Below are positions 1 through 7,829 of a DNA stretch of 35,674 nucleotides, one piece after another. The notes under the pieces were generated by a model, which did no database searches, was not told the DNA's origin, and saw only the letters and a program-made list of their open reading frames with translations. The stretch lies in contig NZ_CYGY02000124.1 of NCBI RefSeq assembly GCF_900007165.1, forward strand, positions 1 through 35,674, written 5' to 3'. Positions within the stretch are counted from its first letter, which is position 1; the number at the start of each line of letters is the position of its first letter. The position numbers and the translations under genes were made by a program. Source of the stretch: Paraburkholderia piptadeniae (lineage in GTDB: Bacteria > Pseudomonadota > Gammaproteobacteria > Burkholderiales > Burkholderiaceae).

Positions 1-57
1 ACGTCGTCATCAAGCTTTCAGCCGTTCATGTTGTTCCGCACATCATAGCGGATCGCC

Positions 58-74
58 TTATTGCAACAGAACCG
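58..74 (-). repeat. IS6-type terminal inverted repeat remnant
   Basis: The 17 bases TTATTGCAACAGAACCG are identical to the outer end of the IS6 element further along the window (24982-24998). I infer that an IS6-family element, or its scar, ended here. The sequence to its left does not read as a transposase, so only the end can be supported. Confidence 0.5.
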
Positions 75-1220
75 TTGCACGTACTCAGGGAACTGCCCCA
101 GCGTCCACCGGACGCCGACGTGACGGACCTCTTGCCATTCAACTATGCGCGGCAGCAACAGGCCAGGGCTGACATATCGAGCGCGCCTCGGTTGCGCCAT
201 TCTCCGGTGTGCTAAAGCTGCCGCTTACGCTTAACCGCCCGTCGACGACCCGCACGTACAACGGCACGAACGGCGACACGATGTTCCAGCCTGGCAACGG
301 CTCGCAAGGTGGCCAGTAACGCCGCGGCTAGCGCGGCGAAAATCGGTTTGACGAACCGATTGGCTTCGACACCGAGTAGAGCGGTTTGGCGGGAAGAATC
401 GGCACGCGGCTTATTCAGCATTATCCGAGGCATCACGCAGCACGTATCGCGACTACGCCTTCGGTGCATATCTCGCATGGGAAGCGATCACGCGCACACG
501 TCTGTCGGAACATCGTTTTGCCGATGCGAGGCGCTTTGACAACATGGTCGAGTTCCCAGGTTCTGATCGCCCATGATCCGTCCGGAAACATAGCTAAGCC
601 TCACGCTGAATAGCCGACGGGGCTCGTTCGCGTGTCACGCCTCAACGTCGCGTTTGCGCGGCACTGGTTGCGTCATCGTTTAACATGAAGTGGATCTTTC
701 AGTAATTATGTAGCATTACTATTTAAAGCAATTTGGCTGCACTCGAAGCATCCCGCGCTGAAAGTGATACAAGGATCAAGATTCGCCAGAACAAGGATCT
801 GAGCAACGTTGTCGTATCGCGGCATCAACTGGGTCGACCAGCACTTCAAGCTTACGATGGTCGCGAGCAACCTCACGCGCGTGACACGATAATGTGAGCG
901 CTACTCACGGGAGCGGCGCAATGAGCCGCCGGGGCGCGGGGCCTTCGCAAACTGCCCGGCGCATCCGTGTTTCAACTCAAAGTACGATCACCCCAACCCA
1001 CTTGCCAAGCTTCGCCAGAAAATCCGGTCGACAGAAGGATGGTGGCCAGGGAAATCTTCCGTGTGAGGACGGGAGGCCGTACGGAACACGGCGCGTCGTC
1101 TTTTCCAAAGACAGGTGGGTTGCGCGGCGCCGTATGCATGCGTCAGGGTGCGCGTCCCTGTCCCGGAGGCTCGGGCGGCAACCGACCCGCTGGCATGCGG
1201 CAGGGTCGGCCGGGTGCCAA
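75..1220. other. Interval without a confident gene
   Basis: No frame gives a recognisable protein. A stretch on the plus strand at about 450-583 reads like real protein in one frame (YRDYAFGAYLAWEA, later FADARRFDNM) but has no start and no family I know, so it may be a gene scrap. Around 690-740 the sequence becomes AT-rich with no promoter I can defend. A 7-bp inverted repeat with a 14-base loop (1182-1209) lies just past the end of the phaZ gene and could be a weak stem-loop; it has no T-run. Confidence 0.4.
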
Positions 1221-2465
1221 TCAGCTTGATGGATGGGCGATGACGCGGCGTGGCGAAGCCGTGGCATCCCAGGCATTGATGGATGTGGACACCGAGTTCC
1301 AGAATTGCGTAAGCGCCGGATGAATCGTGTCGCGCCACCTCCTGCCGCTAAAAAGCCCATAGTGGTCGCAATCGGCAATTGTGATCTTCAGCCGCCTGGA
1401 CTCGGGAATCGCGCCGCACAACGTGTGAGCGGCGTGAGTTTGCCCGGCGCCGGTGACGTTGTCGCGGTCGCCCTCGATCGTGCAAAGCGCGAGGGAGGAA
1501 AGCGTCCGCGGGCGTACGAGACGGGCGCCGATGCGCCATTTGCCACGCGCGAGCCACTGCTCCTGAAAGATCACACGAATCGCGTCAAGAAAGTAGCGTT
1601 CACTCATGTCAAGGAGCGCTGCGTAATCGCCGAGGCTGCGCAGACTACGTGCGGTCCCTTCCGCATCGCCGGCGATCCAGTTCGACCAGTAGCTCGCCTC
1701 GAGCTGCCATTTGTGATGCGGGAAGACGCCGATCATGGCGGCCTGTTGATAGAAGCCCGGATAAACGCGGCGGCCGGCTCCGGCGTAGGGTGGCGGGACC
1801 GTGTCGATCAAGTTGAGACGGAACCAGTCGAAGCTGTGCGACTGCGCAAACCGGGCGAGAGCGGTCGGGTTGATGCGTGTGTCAACAGGGCCGCCCATCA
1901 AGGTGAGCGCGGCGGCAGGCGTCGCGCCATCGCCTGCGGCAAGCGCGAGGGCTGCTATCGCGGGCACGGCGGCCTGGCAGACGGCGATCACGTTGATGCG
2001 TTCGCGGCCGATCTTGCGCAGGAATCGCTCGACGGCGAGGACGCAGTCCTCGAGGCCAAAATCCCCGTCGTTGAGCGGGACGTCGCGCGCATCGGCCCAG
2101 TCGGTCAGATAGACGTCGCCGTCCTCGAGCAGCGTTTCGACCATGTCGCGCAGCATCACCGCGCGGTGACCGGCCAATGGCGCGCAGATCAGGATGCTGG
2201 GAGCTGCCCGGCGAGCGGGAGGCAGCGGTGCGCCTGGCTTGAGCGAGAAGCGCCGCAGCTCGCAAAAAGGGATGCGGTCGACGACCTGCTCGACGACCGG
2301 CACCTTGTTCCCGTCGATGTTGACCGCCGCGATATCGAACGCAGGCACGGCCGGCGGCGGCTGAAGCAGCTGCGACATCCAGTCATAACCTGGAATCATA
2401 TGCCAGCCGAGTGCACCGAGATGGCGAACGAGATTTCGCTCGGCGTCGATCCACGCGTACCACAT
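1221..2465 (-). CDS. phaZ: Intracellular poly(3-hydroxybutyrate) depolymerase (PhaZ)
   Basis: Degrades stored PHB granules in the cytoplasm to release 3-hydroxybutyrate. The protein is 414 residues, close to the roughly 420 of Ralstonia PhaZ1. It shows the family's nucleophile cysteine at residue 163 in VCQAA (VCQPT in the Ralstonia enzyme), the aspartate region EGDRDNVTGAGQT, and the histidine in DHYGLFSGRRWR near the C-terminus. Early blocks such as VEQVVDRIPFCEL and MGGPVDTRINPT also match the family. The start ATG abuts a TAA of an upstream minus-strand frame. No strong ribosome binding site is visible. It lies downstream of phaC on the same strand with 249 bases between, so co-transcription is plausible. 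The catalytic set appears complete; I see no lesion. Confidence 0.9.
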   Translation of the reverse strand: MWYAWIDAERNLVRHLGALGWHMIPGYDWMSQLLQPPPAVPAFDIAAVNIDGNKVPVVEQVVDRIPFCELRRFSLKPGAPLPPARRAAPSILICAPLAGHRAVMLRDMVETLLEDGDVYLTDWADARDVPLNDGDFGLEDCVLAVERFLRKIGRERINVIAVCQAAVPAIAALALAAGDGATPAAALTLMGGPVDTRINPTALARFAQSHSFDWFRLNLIDTVPPPYAGAGRRVYPGFYQQAAMIGVFPHHKWQLEASYWSNWIAGDAEGTARSLRSLGDYAALLDMSERYFLDAIRVIFQEQWLARGKWRIGARLVRPRTLSSLALCTIEGDRDNVTGAGQTHAAHTLCGAIPESRRLKITIADCDHYGLFSGRRWRDTIHPALTQFWNSVSTSINAWDATASPRRVIAHPSS

Positions 2466-2714
2466 TTACGCACCAGGTTGCTGCTTTGCGTCGCTGGCGG
2501 GCAGGCCGATAGTCTGCGCAAAAATCGGCGACCGGTCCCCATTCAGGCTCAGCACGCCGCCGGGCAGATGGTGATCGATCCAGCTTGCCGCTCCGGGTTG
2601 AGCAGCGCGTTGGGGCTTATGCGTCAAAAACGGCATTTCGGTTATTTCGAACTCCAGTGGGGGTGAGGCATCGCGTCTCCTGGCGCGGCTGCTCTGGCGC
2701 GGTCGGGCGTGCCT
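2466..2714 (-). other. phaC-phaZ spacer with a possible gene remnant
   Basis: One minus-strand frame ending at 2466 (TAA directly against the phaZ ATG) reads like conserved protein: WIDHHLPGGVLSLNGDRSP, then IFAQTIGLPA. It has no start I can identify and I do not recognise the family. It may be the tail of a lost gene between phaC and phaZ. Confidence 0.3.
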
Positions 2715-4514
2715 TCAGCATTCGAGCACGTACGATCCGGGCGCATCGCCCAGCGTGGTCCCTGCACCGACTGGCGGCGGATCGACCTGGCTGCTCGAAC
2801 GATCGGCGAGCCATTGCTGCCAGCAGGGCCACCAGGAGTCGTGCTGCACCGGTGTGGCGTCGAGCCACTCGGCCGGGCTCATGTAATGTTCGCCCTTGTG
2901 CCTGATTCGGAAGCGAAACCGGTGCGCATGGCCAGGCGCCGAAACGATACCTGCATTGTGCCCCCCCGATGTCAGCACGAAACCGATCTCCGCATCGGTC
3001 AACAGGTGGAGCTTGTAGACGGAGCGCCATGGGGAGACGTGATCGCGTTCCGTACCGACAACAAATATCGGCACGTTTAGTGCGCCAAGGTGCACCGGCT
3101 TTCCGTGTATATGATACCTGCCTTCGGCGAAGTCATTGTGCAGATAGAAATGTGTGAGGGTCTCGAGATGCAACCGATACGGCAACCGGGTGGTGTCTGC
3201 GCTCCATGCCATCAGGTCGGTAGGCTGTGTACGCGTGCCGAGCAGGTATTCCCGTACGAGGCGCGACCAGATCAGATCGTGCGAGCGTAACATCTGAAAG
3301 ACTGCGGCCATCTGTTCGCCATCCAGATAACCCTGTTCCCACATAAGTGCATCAAGATACGCCAGTCTGCTGGAGTCGACGAACAGACCCAGCTCTCCCG
3401 GCTCGCTGAAGTCGGTCTGGGCAGCAAAGAGCGTGATCGTCTTTAGCTCGGGAATCTCCTTCCCGTGCGCCCGCGCATGTGCGGCGGCCCCGAGTGCGAG
3501 AAGCGTACCGCCAAGGCAATAACCTGCCCCGTGCACGGGAGCGCTCGTGATGCGGTGGACCTGCCTGAGGGCGTCGAACAGGCCCGTTTCAAGATAGTCA
3601 CTCAATCCGAGTTCCCGCGCTTCCCCGTGAGCGTTGCGCCAGGAAATCATAAAGACGGTATGTCCGCGCTCGACGAGATAGCGGACCAGGGAGTGATGTG
3701 ACGAAAGATCCAGAACATAGAATTTGAGGATCCACGAAGGCACGAGCAGTACGGGCTCACGCCACACCGTAGGACTTTGTGGCTGGTACTGGATCAGTTC
3801 GATCAGCGGATTGCGATAGACGATCTTGCCGGGCGTGGCCGCAACGTCGCGGCCAAGTTGATGGGGAGCGAACCTGCGATTTGAACTGCCCGGTACACGG
3901 GACGTAAGCAGGTCCTCCAGGTCTTCGAGCCAATTGTGCGCTCCTTTGACGAGGTTACTCCCCCCGGTCTCAACCATCACTCGCAGCACCTGGGGATTCA
4001 GCCACCAGCAATTGGCCGGCGACAGGACGTCCGTCGATTGCCGAACAGCGAAGTGCATCAACTGTTCGTTGCGCGGGGAAACGCCACGCACGTTGGTGGT
4101 CGCCTGTTGCCAGAACGAATCGTATTGAGCGAATGCGTTGCGCAGCAGGTTGAAGGGCCAATGGCCCCACCCAGGGTCGTCGAACCGCGGATCGTCGTTC
4201 CCGAGGTGATCGGGCAAAGAGCCGGTCATGAAGGATTCCAGGTACGCAAGCACGTGAGTAGCGAGTTCGTAGTGCTTGGCCGGCGTGCAGGCAAAATGGA
4301 GCATCCAGTCGAGCCACGCCAGCACGGGAGTGGCAGGCGACCCGCCACCCGAGACGCGGGCGAATGCCGCATAGACGGCCCGGTCGAGTCGCGTCAATGC
4401 GGCATCGAACGATGCCTGGGGCAATTCCCTTTCAGGACCCGCCCCAACGGCCGCCCCGGTCAGGCGTGTCGGCGAGACGGGGGCAGGGGAGGATGTTGTC
4501 TCGATGGCTCGCAT
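2715..4514 (-). CDS. phaC: Class I polyhydroxyalkanoate synthase (PhaC)
   Basis: Polymerises (R)-3-hydroxyacyl-CoA into PHA at the granule surface. At 599 residues it fits class I synthases. The lipase-like box GYCLGGTLLALG carries the nucleophile cysteine at residue 333. The aspartate lies in TERDHVSPWRS and the histidine in TSGGHNAGIV, both as in PhaC. The N-terminal PhaC domain (LLRNAFAQYDSFW, about residues 123-135) and the tryptophan-rich tail (HDSWWPCWQQWL) are also present. It sits on the minus strand just downstream of a decayed phasin gene (16-base gap) and upstream of phaZ, giving a synthesis-granule-degradation set. No clear ribosome binding site precedes the chosen ATG, so translation may once have been coupled to the phasin. 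I see no inactivating lesion. Confidence 0.93.
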   Translation of the reverse strand: MRAIETTSSPAPVSPTRLTGAAVGAGPERELPQASFDAALTRLDRAVYAAFARVSGGGSPATPVLAWLDWMLHFACTPAKHYELATHVLAYLESFMTGSLPDHLGNDDPRFDDPGWGHWPFNLLRNAFAQYDSFWQQATTNVRGVSPRNEQLMHFAVRQSTDVLSPANCWWLNPQVLRVMVETGGSNLVKGAHNWLEDLEDLLTSRVPGSSNRRFAPHQLGRDVAATPGKIVYRNPLIELIQYQPQSPTVWREPVLLVPSWILKFYVLDLSSHHSLVRYLVERGHTVFMISWRNAHGEARELGLSDYLETGLFDALRQVHRITSAPVHGAGYCLGGTLLALGAAAHARAHGKEIPELKTITLFAAQTDFSEPGELGLFVDSSRLAYLDALMWEQGYLDGEQMAAVFQMLRSHDLIWSRLVREYLLGTRTQPTDLMAWSADTTRLPYRLHLETLTHFYLHNDFAEGRYHIHGKPVHLGALNVPIFVVGTERDHVSPWRSVYKLHLLTDAEIGFVLTSGGHNAGIVSAPGHAHRFRFRIRHKGEHYMSPAEWLDATPVQHDSWWPCWQQWLADRSSSQVDPPPVGAGTTLGDAPGSYVLEC

Positions 4515-4530
4515 ACGAATGAAAAGAGAG

Positions 4531-4770
4531 TCACATGTAGCCCATCATTGCCTTGTGGCAGGCGGCGCTTGCCGTCCGCATCGCATTTTGCGTTTGCGGT
4601 CTGGGAAACCTAACGGCCTGTTTGTTCGCTGAACCTGACCGACGCGCGCACGTCTGCAAGCGCTCCTTGTAAACGCCCGATGCGGCTGTGGCGAGGGCTA
4701 ACCGGGCGAGTTTTTCCTCTGCATCGGCTGTCTCGAGTGCGAAACCGAACAGGACACCCACATTGGCCAT
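4531..4770 (-). pseudogene. Phasin remnant (PHA granule protein)
   Basis: The frame carries EQRVEMANVGVLFGFALE followed by EEKLARLAL, which fits the phasin N-terminal pattern (EQ...AN...LFGL...EGVEKLVELNL). Phasins coat PHA granules and control their size. Homology fades after about 40 residues and the tail (AMRTASAACHKAMMGYM) is not convincing, and nothing upstream offers a normal start; ATG at 4770 lies inside the conserved part. I read it as a degraded phasin that stood immediately before phaC. The identification rests on pattern memory, not on an alignment. Confidence 0.55.
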
Positions 4771-4984
4771 TTCAACGCGTTGCTCGCTGGTCGAATCATG
4801 ATAAGCCCTGAAAAAGGGATACGCTAAGTGCCGGTACCGCGGACGACTGCCGATAGCGGAAGTGTGCCGCACGGATTGCGAATCACATAGCCGTGGTAAC
4901 ACTCATCCACGATTGACGAACGCCGCCACGGCCTGCCGCCTTCGCCGTAGTGATTTTGTCGTCTGGCACGGGTGTCTGCGTGAC

Positions 4985-5128
4985 GACGTACGGCCGATGG
5001 CATCTACCGCACCTTCCGGCGATGGGAGGCGGATGACTGTATCGCCGCCATTTTCGCCGGCTCGGTGCGCAAACTTCACGGGGACAGGCTGCTCGATATT
5101 GGCGTCATTCACGGCGATGGTATGACGA
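4985..5128 (+). mobile_element. IS5-family transposase internal fragment
   Basis: One frame reads GIYRTFRRWEADDCIAAIF, then SVRKLHGDRLLDIGVIHGDG and MTTA, which closely follows a common IS5-group transposase (…RLLD.SVIHGDGTTTAAKKGGD). Homology stops abruptly at about 5128, where a transglutaminase-like fragment begins shortly after. Neither the start, the ends nor the catalytic core is present. Confidence 0.65.
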
Positions 5129-5156
5129 CGGCTTGGCAGGTCTACCACGAGCGGCG

Positions 5157-5345
5157 GGGTTCGAAGCCTATGTCGACGGCTGCTGGCAAACCTTCGATCC
5201 GCGCAATAACGTGCCACGCGCTGGGCGGGTATTGATGGCACGCGGACGAGACGCCGCCGACGTCGCAATCAGCAACACGTTCGGCCCGGCGAAGCTGACG
5301 AAGTTCGTCGTGCATTGCGAGCCGGCGGAAGTCGGATCAGACTGA
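5157..5345 (+). pseudogene. C-terminal fragment of a transglutaminase-like protein
   Basis: The frame gives FEAYVDGCWQTFDPRNNVPR, then GRVLMARGRDAADVAIS and FGPAKLTKFVV. This is the end of the bacterial transglutaminase-like cysteine peptidase family (FEAYLGGRWYTFDPRNN…GRVLIARGRDAADVA). The normal upstream part with the catalytic cysteine is missing; an IS5 fragment occupies that side. It ends in a normal stop at 5345. Surely non-functional as it stands. Confidence 0.7.
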
Positions 5346-5443
5346 GCCCTCCACGGCGGTTCGGCAAGCCCTCAAAGTCGCCATTTTCTTTTGACGTGTG
5401 TAATGACGCTTTAACGCCTATACCGTTGACACGGGAGATTTCC

Positions 5444-5595
5444 ATGCAACGAACCGTGGAGTAACGTGGATTCGAGATTCACCTGATCTGCAGTCCACAT
5501 CGCCGGATATGCGTTGGGCGTACTTTGTCGGGGAGATCACGGGGCAGGCGGCGGTCGAGATCCGACCGTGCCGGGTAGCAGCGCGTCAGGTATAG
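5444..5595 (+). pseudogene. Small Y-x-G-F family protein, broken
   Basis: A good ribosome binding site (GGGAG) precedes ATG at 5444. The frame reads MQRTVE, stop, RGFEIHLIC; the stop TAA at 5462 sits where a tyrosine (TAC) is expected, giving the family motif YRGFEIHL. A frame change near 5496 then gives TSPDMRWAYFVGEITGQAAV to a stop at 5593. I infer a small gene of the family also seen at 13045, 20402, 21188, 21523 and 25072, inactivated by one nonsense change and one indel. Function unknown. Confidence 0.5.
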
Positions 5596-5715
5596 CAGCA
5601 GCCAATTGCATGAGAACGCTCGCCTCGCCTGCAGCAGGTGTCAACACGTCAGGCGGATGTCTTTCTTCTGGTTACCTAAAATATAAATACAGTTCCATGT
5701 TCAACGGAGGCTGCC

Positions 5716-5898
5716 ATGAGCCAATCAATTGTAGTGCTGATAGTGGGGGTTGCGGTGCTGCTATGCGTTGCGCTACTCGCAGCCGCACGGGCAAAGCGCG
5801 AACCAAAGGGCGAGCATAACGGGGAACGAAATGGAGAGCCGATGGCCCGTTGGCTGGATACGCATCCAGTTCGCGACTGGATCCGCCATAAGCATTAA
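5716..5898 (+). CDS. Small single-pass membrane protein with WLDxH tail
   Basis: A 60-residue protein starting MSQSIVV with a hydrophobic segment at about residues 5-23 (VVLIVGVAVLLCVALLAAA), then a charged linker and the tail MARWLDTHPVRDWIRHKH. GGAGG lies five bases before the ATG. A paralogue at 18018-18173 on the other strand has the same MSQS start, one membrane segment and a tail MVQWLDAHHMGWMHRKH, and almost the same bases before its start. The conserved end suggests a defined cytoplasmic binding motif. I do not know its function. Confidence 0.7.
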   Translation: MSQSIVVLIVGVAVLLCVALLAAARAKREPKGEHNGERNGEPMARWLDTHPVRDWIRHKH

Positions 5899-5976
5899 AC
5901 GACACCGCGGAAGAATTTCGCCGCGGGGCTGGCGTTCATGTTTGGCGAGTCGTTGCTGAAGTAGAGGCGCAGCCTC

Positions 5977-6051
5977 ATGCGCATGCATGAGATTCGCTGG
6001 CTGGATGAACACCCTGTACCGGACCGGCTGCGCAAGCAGTTCGGACGGTAG
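5977..6051 (+). CDS. Micro-ORF with WLDEHP motif
   Basis: Codes 24 residues, MRMHEIRWLDEHPVPDRLRKQFGR, here split as MRMHEIRWLDEHPVPD and RLRKQFGR. The core WLDEHPV repeats the tail motif of the membrane protein ending 79 bases upstream (WLDTHPV). It could be a real micropeptide or a surviving piece of a longer relative that lost its membrane part. The next gene starts 17 bases downstream, which favours shared transcription. Confidence 0.4.
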   Translation: MRMHEIRWLDEHPVPDRLRKQFGR

Positions 6052-6068
6052 CCCAAGGGAGCAAGATC

Positions 6069-6275
6069 ATGACCTTGAATTATGCAGGCAGGTCGCACGA
6101 TGAAGCCATGGCGGCACGGCATCACCAGAAACAGAAGGCGCAAGAACAGGCCGGCGGTGAAATGGCCGTGGAAGGAAGCGAGAGCGATGCCGAGCATAGC
6201 TGCGGCGAGCTGTCGGAACAGGGCAAGCAGGTATGGCGAAGGGTAAGCGGCATGAACGGCGGAGGGAAGGAGTGA
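6069..6275 (+). CDS. Hypothetical small hydrophilic protein
   Basis: 68 residues, starting MTLNYAGRSHDEAMAARHHQ, rich in Q, E and charged residues and lacking any membrane segment. A fair ribosome binding site (AAGGGAGC) lies eight bases before the ATG. It follows the WLDEHP micro-ORF closely on the same strand. No family recognised; composition suggests a soluble, perhaps disordered protein. Confidence 0.45.
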   Translation: MTLNYAGRSHDEAMAARHHQKQKAQEQAGGEMAVEGSESDAEHSCGELSEQGKQVWRRVSGMNGGGKE

Positions 6276-6378
6276 TTTTGAGTCGTCGATCGGATGCAAT
6301 GCGGGCCGAAACTATCGGCCCGTCAGCATCACGTATGAATCAGTGATCGACACGAGTGAAGCCCGAAGGGAGCCGGTA

Positions 6379-6483
6379 ATGCATCGCGCGATGATCGCGG
6401 GACTGATCAATCTGCCAGCGCGGATGGACGCGCGATCTCACGATGCGATCTCCTCACTGAAACGTCGCGACAGAATGCCGTGA
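6379..6483 (+). CDS. Possible 34-residue small protein
   Basis: Begins MHRAMIAGLINLPARMDARS after a GGGAGC box six bases upstream. Only the ribosome binding site and position among other small genes support it. It may equally be chance. Confidence 0.25.
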   Translation: MHRAMIAGLINLPARMDARSHDAISSLKRRDRMP

Positions 6484-6547
6484 CCAGTGCACACTATCCG
6501 TATGCGCGAGCTTTTCGGCGTGTGCCAATACAAGCGGGAGTAGTGTC

Positions 6548-6679
6548 ATGGTAAAAGGTCAGTTACGCAGCAATCGCGAAGTAAAAAAACCGAAGCAGCC
6601 GAAGGAAGCCGTCTCCGGTTTCGTTGCCGTCCGGCGCGGCTCGTCTCAGAGAGACGTCCAGTGTTGCCGATACGCATAA
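6548..6679 (+). CDS. Small basic protein, KGQxRSN type
   Basis: 43 residues starting MVKGQLRSNREVKKPKQPKE, preceded by GGGAG. The beginning strongly resembles a widespread uncharacterised small protein of proteobacteria that starts MAKGQ.RSN.E.KKPK. The tail (GSSQRDVQCCRYA) is not typical and may follow an indel. Lysine-rich start could bind nucleic acid; that is a guess. Confidence 0.5.
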   Translation: MVKGQLRSNREVKKPKQPKEAVSGFVAVRRGSSQRDVQCCRYA

Positions 6680-6983
6680 AAATCATTGACGGTGGATTCG
6701 CTCAGTCATGGCGTTTGACAATGCGCGTTCGACACTCCCTCTTGCAGCAACACAGGCGGACTTTTCGTTCGTGCGCGTTTGGGTAAGACGTCTTGTGATG
6801 ATGGCGCCAGCCTTCGTGGTGGTGATGGGTGTCGACGCAACGCGCGCGCTGGGTGTTGACGACGATGTCGAGGTGGCAGTCAAATTCAGTACCAATCTAA
6901 GGGACTCAATGCGTACCTTGTTGGTAGCCCTAAACTATTAGTATCGGTATCGTCCGAGGATCCTGCAAAATCATCCCATCCAT
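6680..6983. other. Interval without a confident gene
   Basis: Open frames exist on both strands (6708-6941 plus, 6683-6895 minus) but neither shows a recognisable family, a good start or a coding-like composition. I see no terminator or clear promoter. Confidence 0.35.
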
Positions 6984-7638
6984 ATGAGTTTCAGCGGCGG
7001 CACCCTGACCGTAGCTGGCGAGGTGCCGGATATCGCATCCAGGAAGCGCATCATCCATTTGGCGCACTCGCTCAGCGGTGCGGCGGAGTTGGTCGACCAC
7101 CTGCGCGTGAGAGTTGAGTCGCCGGTCGGTGACGGGGCCATGCGCGACAGTGTGTGCGAGCGGCTCTTGCAAGCCGTGGACTTTCGCAACTGCGTGATCT
7201 GTGCGCGCGTCAAGGGGCAGGTGGAAATACTGCGCGGCAACCATGGACGCGGCAGGTAACGAGGATGGCAGCGGCGCCATCGAAGTCACGGTTCAGGACG
7301 GCGTGGTGACGCTGACGGGACAAGTGATCAGCCTGTCCCACAAACGCCTCGCCGGGGTGTTCGCCTGGTGGGCCGGCAGTTGCCGCGAAGTGGTGAACCT
7401 GCTGGACGTGTTTCCAGCCGAGGAAGACAACGACGACGAAATCACCGACGCCCTACACCTTGTGTTGGAAATCGATCCCTGCGTGCATGCCGACCAGATC
7501 ACGATCAAGTCGCTGAACCACACGGTGACACTCGAGGGTTGGGTGTCGAGCGAGGCCGAGCGAAGACGGGCGGAACAAGACGCCTGGTACCTGGACGCGA
7601 TCGACCGGGTCGTCAACCGCATCGACGTGCGGGCCTGA
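6984..7638 (+). pseudogene. BON-domain protein, frameshifted
   Basis: BON domains bind phospholipid or act in envelope stress proteins such as OsmY. The first frame (6984-7259) opens with GGTLTVAGEVPDIASRKR and ELVDHLRVRV, a BON-type repeat, followed by DSVCERLLQAVDFRNC and VKGQVEILRG. The protein then continues in another frame from about 7250: IEVTVQDGVVTLTGQV, SLSHKRLAGVFAWW, CREVVNLLDV, and a last BON repeat with ITIKSLNHTVTLEGWV and DRVVNRIDVRA. The joint falls near 7243-7257, so one indel splits a gene that would otherwise be whole. An ATG at 7243 could restart the second half but lacks a good ribosome binding site. EF-G follows 191 bases later. Confidence 0.75.
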
Positions 7639-7829
7639 TTCATCGACAAAAACTTTCTCCCCATGGCTTACCCCCGATGGTTTCGGCTACCCGCATTGAG
7701 AGGTTGTTGCCAAATCAAGGGAAGCGGTTCCGGCGGCCGGGCGCGGCTGCAAACAGTACAAGTAGTACGGCAAGGCCGCGCCGGAGCGCCAGCCAATATC
7801 ATTTTGCAACAGCCCCCAGGAGATGACCT

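Noticed and set aside
1233..2666. Long plus-strand frame of 477 residues
   Set aside because: It lies opposite phaZ, whose motifs are clear; the product is arginine-, glycine- and aspartate-rich like a high-GC antisense shadow.
7243..7638. Separate short BON gene starting at ATG 7243
   Set aside because: No ribosome binding site, and the upstream frame carries the preceding part of the same protein, so a frameshift is the simpler reading.
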